Below are positions 35,498 through 48,030 of a stretch of DNA of 64,000 bases, in pieces; positions within the stretch are counted from its first letter, which is position 1; the number at the start of each line of letters is the position of its first letter. The notes beneath the pieces were generated by a model that worked only from the letters and a program-made list of their open reading frames with translations, had not been told where the DNA came from and did no database searches. Location of the stretch: NCBI GenBank assembly GCA_014898415.1, contig RCTD01000006.1, positions 868,001 through 932,000 of the forward strand. The letters run 5' to 3'. The translations under genes and the position numbers were made by a program. The stretch is from Stromatinia cepivora. Lineage: Eukaryota; Ascomycota; Leotiomycetes; Helotiales; Sclerotiniaceae.

Positions 35498-38400
35498 TCA
35501 ATGTGCCTTCTTCCTTGGCCTCTCCCTGTCTCTGCCCTCAGCCATGTCGAAACGCTCCTTATTAATAGCAAATTCTTTCATAGCTTGATCATGACTCGCC
35601 ATGGCCGCAACCCAGTGACTCATAACTGCTCCATCCTCTTTGAGCCCACGTCTGTAAATGTCCAAGCCCTGGGCATTTTCCCAGCGATTCGACCCCAGCC
35701 CATCGTTTTGGTTCTTGCGTGCAAGGAGATGTAGCAACATACGTTTGGCGAAGACGTCCCAGTCACCCATATAAGCTGTGAATGAAGATAAATAGATACC
35801 TTGCGACAATGCTGTATATGATTCATGGGAATATCTTGGGGCAGTGGGAGGCTTTGGTAAATTGAGAGAAGAAAGAAGGTCTTGAATGTTCAAATCATGG
35901 AATTCGACCCCCAAGCCTTCTGCATCAACTGGAGATTGAGACGAGGCTGCAGATCTCTTGAGCTGCTCGGTGTTGATCTTTAGTCCAGCATTAGCCCTTT
36001 GTGGTGAAGCCTTTGTTGGGGAAGCTTGTGGTGGGGAAGCTTGTGGTGGGGAAGCTTGTGTTGGGGAGGCTTGTACTGGCGGAGCTTGTGGTGGTGGAGC
36101 TGGTGGTGGTGGAGCTGGTGTCGCCGGGGGAGGAGAATCGACATCCATCGCATCTGGACTAGCCGGAGGTTTTGGAGCTTTCGGATTTCTGCCAGCAAAG
36201 AGGGGCTTATCATCTGAGCTATCATCTCCACTAAACACAGCGGCAGAACCAACAGTAGGTTTGGCAATAGGCACTCTTGGCCTCCGAGACCCAACCCGTG
36301 GAGGAACAGAAGGTTTAGTAGGCGATGGGATTGATGGAGGAGCGAATGTTTGAGGTTTGAATTTTTCTGCCCAATCTTCCGGAGAAAACCTGGTGCCACG
36401 AGGAGATTCGATTGGTGTATCCGAGTCTAATTTTCGCGCTGGGAAAGGTTTTGAATCGGCGGAGCGGCTTTTAACAGGAGAACGACCTCTTGACCGACTG
36501 GCTGACTGAGCGCGGACATGAGAGTGAAGTGGAATCTGAGTAGTCTTCCGTTCTGGTACAAAATAATCACCACCAGCTTCGAATTTTCCATGCCACTCCG
36601 CGGAGGAAAAGGTGGTATTTATTTTTGGTCGAGTAGGAGAGAATGTTTCATCATCTAATTTCATAGAGAAGCTGTTTTGAGAATTGATGTTAGCATGTGC
36701 ATTTAACTTATCCAATAACAAAGAATTCAAACGAGAATCGCCAGCTGAAAATGCAGAATGAGATTTAGTGACAAAAGTCGGTTTTTTGATGAAGTTACTT
36801 GTTTCGGCCGACGTTGCTTTGAACGAATAAATGGCCTTGTCATTGTGGACCTGGTAGTTGGCACTCTTGACTGACTTCACATGACCATTTTGATGGGGAT
36901 TCTGGGCCCGCTCCTTATTGGCTACCAATCGGTCGACGAGATTATGTTGAGCAGCCTCGAAAGTATTCAAGTTATGGGTGAACACGCCGCTCTTGCGATG
37001 CAAGTTATCCTTTTGGCCATGTTGAAAATCCTCCGAAGAATGAGAAGAACCTCCACTAGGAGGCGATGCAGCGTGATGCTCTCTTAGAGTAGTAAAAGAT
37101 CCAGGATACTTTTCTCTGTATGCATCCTGCATGCTTTTAGAGTATGAAAGGGGCGGACGCAGAGGGATTCCAGGAAATGATGCATGCTTGAGATGATGAA
37201 ACGGCTCCCTGGGATCAGAAGCAGTGTACTTAGAAGATGTATCATACATTGAAGCTTGGCGTTTTGGCTCTTCTTGTGCTGCAGGTCCATCTGCAAAGGG
37301 GTTAGCATTCGGAAGGTAGTTTGAGTTGGGATTGTTCATCCGTTGCTGGAAGTCCCGGAGAGAATCACGCTTACTTTGGTTTGATGTTCCTGGTGGAGCA
37401 GTATCTGGCTGTCTTTGCTCTTGGGCCGATGTAGGTTTCCTAGGCTTGGCAAACACCCGCGGTTTCTGGGGATTGATCTCTGGGGCATTCCCGGAATCTG
37501 ATGAATCGAAAGGCGAGGTTGCAAAGCCTGTGTTGATTTTGGAGTACTATCCTTTGAAATATTATCCCTCGGAATACTATCCTTGGGAAAACTATCTTTT
37601 GGAAAATTGTCCTTTGGAAAATTGTCCTTTGGAAAATTGTCCTTTGGAAAACTATCCTTTGGAGTACTATCCTTTGGGGTACCATTTGGACTTGGGGAAG
37701 TTAGATCTGGATCAGATCCTGCCCTTGGGACGGGCTTTCTAGTTTTTGGTTCAGCAAAACTCTCTCGGCTACTCTTCGACCTGCCTAAATTGGCTGCGTC
37801 AAATGGATCAAACTTTTCTCCGCCAGCACTGGCATATGGTGTACTGAGACGAGGCTCGTAGGATGGCTCTTCTTCAGCCCTGGATTCCCGTAATGGATCA
37901 TTTATCTTCGCCGATGGACGGGTATTATTATTGATAGGGGGAGCCGTAGCTGGAGTATACCCTTTTTCTCGTTCTTGTTCAAACGACGGAGCCTCTCTTG
38001 GTGGCGGGGGTGGTGGCATATTTCGATTGACGCGGGAGGTGGAATAATTTCCCTTTCCTGCAGATGGCTCATCGGCCCCTGGATTGCTAGGCATGAATCC
38101 ATTTCTTTTCGGTACTGGGGGCGCAGGATTACTTGGGGTTCGCGCATGGTATGATTCAGACCTGAAGTCGTCGAAGCTTGGCTTGGGTCTTGGAGGTGCA
38201 GTGTTCTTGAAGCTACTGCTTTCTTCTCGACCAGATTGATCCCTGGGCGCTGCTTTTGGTGTACTCCATGTCGGGCCTGAACCAGTTCTATAACTGGCTG
38301 ATGTCCTTTGATTACCCTTCATGCTTTCCCATGCATTAAATGTACTCTTCCTTGCCTCAGGCCCCTCTTGTGCCGCGGCGCTGGGTGATTGCTTCGGTGT

Positions 38401-38846
38401 TTGGAAAGTCGAGTATCTCGCAGCACCAGCAGATTGCGGAGGGGGATTTCTATTAGGTCGATATGGTGGTGGTTTGGGTGGACGAGGGAATTCAGAGCCA
38501 TAGTTTGAATAAGGATTGCCTTTCGTAGATCTGAAAGCTGAAGCTGACATATACCGAAATCTGGATCGAGCATCATCGTATCTCTGTCGCTCTAATGGAT
38601 CTGTAAGAACTTCGTGTGCGGATTGAATGGCTTGAAACTTGGCAGTTATATCGGTTTCTTTTCCTAAATTTCTATCTGGATGATACACGAGAGCTTTCAA
38701 GAGAAAAGATTAGCTCTGGGTGCGGGGGAAAGAGTGGAGGTTTTGGTACCAAGTTTCCTAAACTGCTTCTTGATCTCATTTATTGACGCTCCTTGCTCAA
38801 TCTCGAGATCAGCATAGTAATCCCGATCAAAATCTGCCTTCACCAT
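35498..38846 (-). CDS. J-domain (DnaJ/Hsp40) protein with long low-complexity tail; frame broken at a minisatellite
   Basis: Exon 1 (38846-38750) encodes the first 32 residues of a J-domain; a 56-nt intron (38749-38694) with a GCTAATC branch site joins it to RKL-ALVYHPDRN. The HPD motif falls at residues 37-39, so the protein should be an Hsp70 co-chaperone. There is no G/F or zinc region, so it is a class C J-protein. A Pro/Ser-rich disordered middle follows, then a conserved-looking C-terminal part (from about SLNLPKPP through WDVFAKRMLLHLL). The reading frame shifts near 37,537-37,540, next to pentapeptide repeats. Either a one-base change in a T4 run (A4 on the coding strand) or a 155-nt intron 37682-37528 that removes the repeats restores the same frame. 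With the intron the protein has 1045 residues. The client or Hsp70 partner is unknown. Confidence 0.8.
36001..36090 (-). repeat. 15-bp minisatellite encoding QASPP
   Basis: Six 15-bp units encode QASPP/QASPT-type pentapeptides in the Pro-rich middle of the J-domain protein. A Pro/Ala-rich stretch continues to about 36,120. Confidence 0.9.
37541..37680 (-). repeat. 15-bp minisatellite encoding PKD(N/S)F
   Basis: About nine 15-bp units, typified by TTTCCAAAGGACAAT on the coding strand, encode a pentapeptide ladder FPKDN/FPKDS. The array lies immediately next to the frame break of the J-domain gene. Confidence 0.9.
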
Positions 38847-40855
38847 ATTTGAAGGGTAGGCCAGACCAGAACCTTAGTTGAGAAGCCCCCAATGTATTTG
38901 AGAAGGCTGTCTTACTCCGAAGTCGTAACAGCGAACTGAATTGTTGGACCTGATGGCAGACAATAACACTTATTGATACACTGAATATTCCATTCGAAAA
39001 CTGATGTTGGAAATAAGAGAAGACTTCTGAAGTTTTGGTTGTAATAGCGAAAGGAAGTGGAAAGATCCTGTGTTGCCCCAGCTACCCTTTTTATTTAAAT
39101 TTAAATTGACAAGGACCAAAATCTCGAGTTAGGTGGGCTGTAATTATCCTGTATGTATAACTCTGGTATAACTCTCTGGTGTACTCTGGCACAAATTATT
39201 CTGTAATATCTTCAGCAGAATTAATTTGATTTCCTGGTAAATATTGAAGTTGAGATCAAAGGAAAGGTTAGTAGTAAAGTAGTAAGACGAGCTTTTTTGG
39301 CCTGTGATACCTAATTTGTTGGATTGTTTATGGTAAAATGGAGGGGCGGCTAATAATCGCCGATGGATCCACGACCCTGAAAATAATTCTATTTGGAAGG
39401 GTTAACCACTAACTAACCACCAACACTAACCACTCTCTATCAACGAAAAAAGATGACGGATAATATCATTTCATTATTCTATTGAACATTCACATCATGA
39501 TATTATGTATTGCCATATCCATCCATATACAGAATATTGGGACCATATTCAGAATTAGAAAATGATATCTACTCTAGAGGTATTCCGGGTTCCTGCTAGC
39601 TAGTAGATAAAAGAAAAGAATGAAATAAACAATAAGTCCCTCCAACTTCTTCTATCTAATCCAATACAGAAAACAAACTCTTATCATTCCACGACAAAAT
39701 AAACAATGAATCCTCATTATTCCCTTTATCTTCTTATATACCTACTACTATATAATCTTATATCAGATGAGATCCAAGGTCTCATACTTCGTACACTTCA
39801 TAGGTATATATATATTCCACATCCAACCAATAAACCAATAAATCCAAAAATTCCCACTCCAACCTCAACCTCAACATTACATTAACACCACAAAAATGAC
39901 GTAGCAGTAAAAGAGACAACATCTAGAGCCTAGACAAAAACCACAAAAACCCTTGATGCAAATAGAAAAAAGCTTGAAAGCCGTGACCAATCCAAACTGC
40001 AGTTGGGATGTAGATGCAGATGCAGATGCATATGTAGATCTTGTGATACCAGCAGCTAGTAAAGTAGTAAAGAGGGGTAGCTTCTCTCACAGTTCTTCAT
40101 ATATGCACTCTATTTGTTTTATTCTATTTCTAGTATATTATAGATATATGTTTTTACGAGCAGTGAATACCGGTATATAGGTGTATACAATTTATTAGAT
40201 CAGTTAAATGATCAGTCAGCTAGAGATCTCTAATGTTGCAAACAGCATATTCACCATTCATTGGTCGATAAGAATATCCTCACTTGGAACTCACAGGAAT
40301 GAGACACTCCACGGTGTCTGAGGCATAGTAGTCTCCGCCTCAAACCCGAATAACCTCAACTTCAAACTTTTACTTTCCAATCTGCCATATAAGCGGTCAT
40401 CACTAGACACTGAATGAAGTTCATATCTTACTAGCATTATGAAAGATCATCAGATCAAGGCATAACAAGACCCATAACCATAGTACATCACACATAACAA
40501 TCACCAGAGAAACATGCAATCGTTTTGCTTATTCATATTCATTGTTTGTTTGTACTTAAGTACAAGGAACTCCAGACCTGCGAAAACGATTGATTTTCGC
40601 CTCATTTGTTATTATTCCCCTCAAAACTCCTGTGAAAAATTAAAATCATACTCCATCACCAATCCACAATAAGCCTCGTCATGACTCTAACATAACCAAG
40701 CAACAGAATCCCATCATCCAGAATTCAAATAATCCAGCAGCCATAATATCCTCTGCATAATCCACTTTACTCAAATATGAAAGCTCGATGCCCTTTTGCC
40801 ATGACGTCCTGAAGCATTAACTGAGACCATAGGCTCTCTTACTAAAATTCGCCGC
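38847..40855. other. Intergenic spacer upstream of the J-domain gene
   Basis: The left part should contain the J-domain gene's promoter and 5' UTR, the right end the 3' UTR of the INCENP gene. AT-rich stretches and a GATGCA microsatellite near 40,010 are present. The frame at 39953-40180 is mostly this microsatellite and is not called. Confidence 0.45.
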
Positions 40856-43800
40856 TCAAAATGAGGGATCGTAACTCCATCCACCTTGCCTTCTCACACG
40901 ATCTCTACCCTCCAAATCTTTACGCACCTCCTCTTCGGTGAGGCGATCAGAACCACTCCAATTGGCACTAGATGTCCTAGCCCTAAATTTGTGGAATCGA
41001 TCCTTGCTTTTATCGAATACTTCTTCCATGTTCAAAGCTTGGGGTCGTCCAAAAATCTTAGATGGATCGATGGATTCCTGAAGTGCCAATTGTTTGCGTA
41101 TCTCGGGAGAATCTGTCCAGCCAAGGCCTTGAAACTCTTTCTTTTCTTTCTCTTCATCTTCGTCCTCTTCATCTTCGCTATCACTAGGTATTTCGGGAAG
41201 AACAATGTTTTCTCCATTCTCATATCGTGGTGAAGATTTTGCTGCTGATCTTGCTGCCTTTGCTGAGGCATGACTTGCAGTACGTGCTGGTGTTTTGTAC
41301 GACTGTCCATTCGAGCTCGACGCAAATGGGATGGCTCCTTTGGAGACCTGAGTCATATCCATGGGGTTACCGATTTTGTTTTGGTGTTGTGACACGATGG
41401 TAGATCTTTGCAAATTAGCAGGCGGTGGAGCATGGGCATATCCGCTTGCAAACAACGACTTTGTGGGCATCTCCTATCTTGAGTTAGAATGGTAAATTCA
41501 ATCGACGATTGATGTACGCTTACCTTTGGACGAATACTAGATTGACGGATTGGGGGGGCAGTCATTTTAGGATGGGACTCCGTCAATTCATCTTCTTCAT
41601 CGAGAAACTCGTTGGTCCTTTGGCGTTTGCTGCGGGAATCACCATGATTTGGGGGTGCATTCCGCTGCATTGTTGGACGAGCAGCCTCTTCGTTGTTCTC
41701 TTGCAAAGGTCTCTTTGGTGGTGCTTTTGTAGTGTTTATACGGGTAGTTTTTGCTTGTCCGCCTAGGTCATTTCTTTGGGGTGGAACCGGTGGCAATGAC
41801 TTATCATGCCATTGATCAATATTTTGTTGAGGTCTGATAGCGGGGGGCGGAGCTCTCTTTTGCTTCGCCCTTTCGATGGCTCTTTTATTAGCCTCACTCA
41901 GAGTTATCTCCTTTTGCTGCTCCCGTTGACGCTCTTGGTCACGTTTGATAGTGAGCTCATTCTGTCGTCTTTGCTCTTCCTTGCTAGCAGCTCGTTGACG
42001 TTCCATTTCTAACTTTGCGTCCCTTCTTTGTTGAGCAGCAAGTTCGTCCGCCTCCTTCTTTCTTGCCGCAGCTTCCAAAGCTTTATTGGCTTGTGCCTTG
42101 AAGCTATTAGTAGAGGACTTGCTTTGTATTGAACTGTTGCTAGCTTTGTTGCGCAGGTGTCCAGCTTGGGAACTTTGTAATGACTGTTCTAAGGTCGCCG
42201 CAAGTGTTGTGTTAGATGGATGATACTGCTGACCACGTGAGGAGCCAGTGTCAACCCGTATAACAGTTGCTGGCGCCTTAGCCTTCGGAGCAGTGTCTTT
42301 TACTGGCTTTAATGGTCGTTTAGCCTGTGGTCGCCCGATCTGAGACTTCGGTCTTGGAATAGAAGGCGGCGGCATTGACGCTGATGCATCGGTCATATCA
42401 ACATCTCTACTGGAAGATGCGTTCAAAGATGAAGCTGCCGCTGCTGCCATGGCCTCCGCATCCAATTGAGCCTTCGTTCTCCGTGGACTACTTCGAGTTG
42501 CCCTTGGCACGTCAATTTCGGTCGACTTGGCCAATTTCTCTTGCTCTTTCCGGGCAGTCATCTCCCTCTGAATGGCTGCCGCTCGCTCTTGCTCTTGATG
42601 ATAAACACGTGCGTCCTCCTTGACCTTCATGCGTGCCTTCTCCAATTGGTCATTCATCTTTTGCGCTTCCTTGGCCTCTTTGGCCTCTCTAGCGGCCTCT
42701 TCTTTGCGTTTCTCTTCCTTTTCAGTAGATGCTCGAGTCCTTCGGGTGGTAGTTTTGGCAGGACTTTGGAAACGATTGGGAGCTTGGTCATAACTATGCG
42801 TATCTATCATTTTCGGATACGAGACTTCTACGTCATTCGTCTCACTTTGAAGAACATCTTCGAAGGAAGGCGCACTGTTTCGATTAAGTCTTGTGGCCGA
42901 TGACGGTAAAGTTTCGATTTTGGCTTCAGCACTCGCAGCTGCACTACTTACAAATAAGGTTTTTCCGGATTTAAGAATCGAAGAAAACTTGTCTTTGGCA
43001 ACCTTCAAAGGGCTACCCCGAAGAGTCCTTGGAGGGGATCTTGGAGGAGTTGTCGAATCCTCATCAATTGTACTAATGGGAAGATTTGGATTGGAGACCG
43101 ATGTTAGTTTGTTAGGACTCTGTGAATCAACTCCCCTCTTAGAAGGGATGAATGAAGTCGAAATAGATTTAGTTAGACCCTGTACATTCGTTTCACGGAC
43201 AGGCGATGTTTGCCTTCCATCACCCCTTTTAGGAATCATAAATTCTGAGCCACTGATAGTTTCCTTGTCATGTATACTCTCCATTACATCTGTGGTGTGA
43301 GTCTTGGCAATTGTTGGGCGTGGACTGAAAATAGACTTCTCGTTCAATGCCGTCGTTGGAGGTCCAATCCAGCTATCCTCGTCTTCTGGAAAGGCGCCTG
43401 GAGTAGCGAGCGGCTTGTTCTTTTGTTGTGGGGATGGTTCTTCTTGTCCACGCTGTGGCGTTGGAGGTTGAACCGCTTGTGTCGACTGGCGAGAGGCAAT
43501 GATACCACCGACGAGCGATTTAGATGCGGGCCTAGTTGCAGGTTGGGACTGACCAAGCATACTGATCTGGTCCTGAAGACGTTGCGTGGAAGTCTTGTTG
43601 TGAATGCGTGCTAGTAATGTTTCTGCCTCGGATTCTTCCCGCCCGGTCGGGCCGTGCATTTCGTCAATGTCCATTTCGTCCTCGTCTTTATTTGCGAGGT
43701 CTTCTTTAACATTACCCAGACTCTTTCCACCCGTGGGTCGACCATAATGACTAGTACGTGTCTGTTCGAGATGACTCGTTCGCGACGTACGATGCCCGAG

Positions 43801-45059
43801 ACTCTTCTTAGACAAATCTCGAGCAGGAAGAGAAGCAAAATTCAAACTGCTCTTGCGAAAGATCGGGCGTATAGGACTTGATCCCTCAGAAGCAGATTGA
43901 GCGTCGGGTGCATCATCCATCTGCTCGTCCTCATCTTGAGGAGGCATTGGCGATGATTGTGGCTCTATGGAGGCTTCTTTCAATGGAGAATCTGGCTTTG
44001 CAGGAGATTTGGAGGGAGATTTCTGCTGGGGACGCTTTTCCGGCGATTGGTAGACTGAGGTCCGATTCTGCGTTGGCGACTCGAGATTTGGATACTCGAC
44101 ATCTCCCATGAATTGGTCGTGTTCTTCCTCTTTACCTTCTTCTTCAACTTGTTGATCTTCTTTCTCTGGTTCAACCTCGATACTGGCCACTATTGGCGAG
44201 CCTTCTTGTGCAGGTTGAAACGATTCCTCGACGACTCGTCTCTCTTCAGGCTCTGTGTTTGCAATCGCACCCCCCCCGGAAGGTGACGCCCTCTCCTCGG
44301 ACTTGCTTTCCTTATTATCTGCGTCCTCAGTATTTGCTTTGGTATCCTCCGGGGTTGTAACAGGCCGGGGTGGGGTTGATGTGAATGAAGCTGGTTCGGT
44401 GAGTTGAGTGTTAGGTTGAGTCGCCTCCTCAAACTGGCTTCCGTAATATCCAGAATCAAGCGCGTTATTAAAAGATTTGCGCTGGACACTACTATGCAAA
44501 GTACCAGAGCTAGACGGACGGTGTGAAGGGGTAGGTTGCGAGGGAGAAGGTTGCGATTGAGCGGCTTCCTCTTGAGGTTCTGCTGGGGCGTCCTCTGCCA
44601 CTCGAAATTTTGGAGGTGATCGCTCGTAATGGGTTTGTCGAAATGGGCTGGGAGCTCCTTGCGGCGTTGCTGAAAATACATCGGATAATGGCTGCTGGAT
44701 GTTAGCATGGGTCTTTAGATAGATTTGATAGACATACTGCGCGCACTTCCAATTGATTCAACTTCCTAGCCGTCCTAGGTGTCTTCCCACGTAACTTTCC
44801 CGGAGTTTTAAATATTTTGGCAACGTTTCTGGAAGGCAGAAGGTTAGCTCGTACCATCTGTCGCAGGTATGTTTACATACACCTGGTTCTTGGTGAAGAT
44901 TTCCGCCATATGTTCATTCAGCCATTCAATCTCATTCCTTGCAGCAAATGTGAACTCTTCCGCCTCCGTCTCCGCAAGCTGTAGCGCATTTGATCGCTCC
45001 TCTATTAACCATCCTTTCGACCCTACTTGTAATCGTTTGTTTGGTCGCATTGCCGCCAT
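40856..45059 (-). CDS. INCENP homologue (Sli15/Pic1 family), chromosomal passenger complex scaffold
   Basis: Exons 45059-44881, 44828-44738, 44694-41524 and 41473-40856 give 1352 residues. Introns of 52, 43 and 50 nt carry CTAAC-type branch sites (GCTAACC, GCTAACA, TCTAACT). The N-terminus (residues 1-90, including EFTFAARNEIEWLNEHMAEIF and KTPGKLRGKTPRTARK) matches the fungal INCENP start that contacts the Bir1/survivin and borealin subunits. The middle is long, acidic/Ser-rich and disordered. Two Lys/Arg/Glu/Gln-rich helical stretches lie near 750-820 and 965-1035 (single alpha-helix/coiled-coil type). The C-terminus holds the IN-box (LPEIPSDSED at about 1239, GLGWTDSPEIRKQL around Trp1266, DPSKIFG) and the TSS motif RTSSANW at about 1313-1319. 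By family knowledge it binds and activates Aurora B (Ipl1) kinase at centromeres and spindle. Confidence 0.93.
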
Positions 45060-45514
45060 CTTTTCTGCGGTTCGAAACAGCGCGTCGTATTATAATGTAC
45101 TGAGTAGTTTGACGTGATTATTTACTCGCAAAATCATAAGATCATATCTTTGTAAGCAATTAGCATTAATTGGGAGTTGAGCGATTTGTGTTGCGGCGGT
45201 CATGAGAAAACGAACTGAAGTCCTAAAATTCATAAACCTGGTGATGCTGTCGTATTGTTTTGGTTGTTCCCACAAGCGCGTTGATGTCTCAATCACGTGA
45301 TCATGTCTGCGCTAACCCAGCTTTACAACGGAAACAACAAGTTACCAGCAACGGTCTTCCAAAATGTGAGGTTTTCAGGTAGGGCAGTCACTAGTTCTTG
45401 TTTACCTCCTTTACTTTCCCACTTTGTCCACTCTCCTTTTATTTACGAAAGGAATCAAAGTGATCGTTTATCTCGTGGAAAATAGACACTTTCAAATTCA
45501 TTCACAAAAGCATC
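45060..45514. promoter_or_regulatory. Divergent promoter region between INCENP (-) and acyl-CoA dehydrogenase (+)
   Basis: 455 bp separate the two start codons. A CACGTG core lies at about 45,293-45,298, and an ATG at 45303 opens an out-of-gene frame of about 60 codons that could act as a uORF of the dehydrogenase. No TATA box is obvious. Confidence 0.5.
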
Positions 45515-47040
45515 ATGGTTTGCACCAGAATATCAAGAATTTCCAGATCATTCAGCCTAAGACCGTACCACAATGCATTCTCCAGAAAAGCCTTCACAGT
45601 TTCGACTTCACTAAGAGCTAATACTCTAATGGAAACAAGTGGTTTCTCAGACACACAATTGGAAGTTCGGGAAGCTATTGCCAAAATCTGCTCAAAATAT
45701 CCTGATGTAAGATTAATCCGGTCAGAAATGCCGTGAGTATTCTCACTGATGGTATCAGGAATATTGGGCAAAACATGATGAATCTGGTGAATATCCACAT
45801 GAATTACATGGAGATTTAGCAAAAGGTGGATGGATTGGCATTGCCCTTCCAGAAGAGCTTGGAGGATCCGGTCTTGGTATCTCAGAGGCTACTATGATGT
45901 TGCATACGATTTCAGAGAGCGGCGCAGGTATGGCTGGTGCACAAAGCATACATGCAAGTCCGTCTAACCCAAATTTGCTATTGACTTTCACTCGATCTAA
46001 ACTCTTTCATCGCATTGATTATGGGATACAAACCTCAAACTTCTCAGATTGATCCACACATTCAATGCAACAATAAAATATCAGTTCTTTCCAGCAATTC
46101 AGTGCTAATCCATATAGATGTTTATGCCACCCAGCCTGTCGCAAAATTTGCCACGCCCTCCCAGCGTCAAAGTATGCTACCCAAGCTAATCGATGGTACC
46201 TGGCGAGCATGTTTTGGAGTCACCGAACCCAACACTGGTTTGGAGACTCTCAAGCTCAAAACCCGAGCTACACGTGAAGGTGATACTTACAGGATAACCG
46301 GTCAGAAAATATGGATATCCTCAGCACAAGTTGCGACGAAGATGGTGCTATTGGCTAGAACTACCCCAGTAGAAGAAGTTGCAAAGCCTTCTGAAGGCCT
46401 ATCTCTTTTCTTCATTGATTTTGATCCTAAACAGCCAGGTCTCGAACTCAAGAAAATCAAAAAGATGGGAGGAAGTGCTATCGATGCAAACGAGGTTTTC
46501 TTCGACAATTACACCGTTAGTAGTGATTCACTGATTGGCAAAGAAGGCCAAGGTTTCAAAATCGTACTCCATGGCATGAATGCTGAACGATGTCTCCTAG
46601 CAGGCGAAGCACTAGGTCTTGGATACGCCGCCCTCTATCGAGCCTCCCGGTATGCAAAGGAAAGAATCGTTTTTGGTCGACCCATAGGTATGAATCAAGG
46701 TATTCAACACCCATTGGCCGATGCATACATGCACCTTGAAGCTGCAAAATTGGCAACTTATCATGCTGCAAGATTGTATGATAGATCAAGGACGGATGAA
46801 ACAATAACACAGGCAGCTGTTGGTGTTGCGTGCAATAGCGCAAAGTATTTAGCAGGTGAGGCAGCCTTTACTGCCTGTGAAAGAAGCTTGTTAAGCTTGG
46901 GAGGTATGGGCTATGCTCGAGAATATCATGTTGAGAGATACCTAAGGGAGTGTTTTGTTCCGAGGATTGCGCCGGTTTCGAGGGAAATGATCATGAATTA
47001 TGTTGGAGAAAAGGTTCTTGGTTTACCTAGAAGCTACTGA
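45515..47040 (+). CDS. Acyl-CoA dehydrogenase family protein, probably mitochondrial
   Basis: Exons 45515-45706, 45759-45957 and 46118-47040 give 437 residues. Intron 1 is 52 nt. Intron 2 is 160 nt with a less usual GTCCGT donor and a GTGCTAATCC branch region. The Arg/Ser-rich, acid-free first 35 residues look like a mitochondrial presequence. Family hallmarks follow: EELGGSGLG near 95-103, the flavin-binding region around CFGVTEPNTG (162-171), KIWISSA (194-200), and the C-terminal helical bundle with ERIVFGRPI and GGMGYAREYHVERYLRE. The C-terminal Glu that is the catalytic base in medium- and short-chain enzymes is not seen at the usual place (CFVPRIAP). Instead Glu287 in NAERCLLAGE aligns with the base used by isovaleryl- and long-chain-type enzymes. 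Role: FAD-dependent alpha,beta-dehydrogenation of an acyl-CoA; chain specificity cannot be read. Confidence 0.92.
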
Positions 47041-48030
47041 AATATAAACTTACGAAAATCACATCATATCATTGAAACAAAGCTATCATTCGATAGTAGA
47101 GCCGAGAAGTATTCCATACGAAGACGAGCTTGTCGCTAGATGTATGAGGAGCGTTATAATATACATTTTACGTATAGATAATCAAGGTCTATTGTGCTGC
47201 GAAGTAATATACTTCTCTACCTCCTCCTCATCAATTTTGGCTTTATGGGCTCAAAATAGCCAGGAAATCTCCTTCAATACCCCAACCGTTGCACTGCAGA
47301 TATAAACTAAACCTTCTAGAAACAACGGATTAATCACAAAGCGTGTATCAAGTATCACGAATCAAGCATTGAGTGTTGAAATAGTAGCAACAGAGGGAAA
47401 ACGGCGAGTACATGGATCCTTGTCGGGTTGATGACATCACACTTCATAAAACAAACACGGAATTGTCTCTCTCCCCTCCCACAATCCCTCTCGTCCATCC
47501 CTTTCATATATGCATTATAAATTCAGCCTATATTCACTTAATACTATACATATGTAGCTTTGTACATAGTTTAATCATCTCAAATTCTGCGCTGATTTTG
47601 CATCACTGTTTTTACAAACTGTTATTTGATTGACGCTTTATCGGAACTTCAGACGATCTCCACATTCTGTCAGAAGCTTTAGAATTTTGCTGCATCGGTA
47701 AACGGCATTTTTCACCGTTCATCTTCACCGTTTATCTTCACCGTTCATTCTCACCGTTTATTTTCATCGGTTTAACCGGCATGTACCTTACTTGTGCGGG
47801 GTAGACATTGTTGACCTTGAGTTCTTTAACTTTCCGAGGTTCGGAATAATGTTTATGAGAAGGGTTGAATGATAATCTGGGGTTTTTGTGAAGGGAGTGG
47901 GGCGATTTCGGATGAATTGAAGGTGGAGGGAGATGTGTAGATATAAAGGCCCAGGAAGTTCTCGTCATGTCTTAGCTTTTCTACGTGGTCTGTACTGCTA
48001 TTTTGTTTGGGATCAAGGGCAACAGGCGAG
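47041..48030. other. Intergenic spacer, promoter of the GDSL esterase
   Basis: No gene is supported. It contains a five-unit 13-bp repeat at 47711-47775. A frame on the - strand overlapping exon 1 of the esterase (47853-48233) is its shadow. Confidence 0.45.
47711..47775. repeat. 13-bp tandem repeat upstream of the GDSL esterase
   Basis: Five units of TTCACCGTTCATC with single-base changes, ending about 255 bp before the start codon of the esterase. It could be a promoter element array or a neutral minisatellite. Confidence 0.85.
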
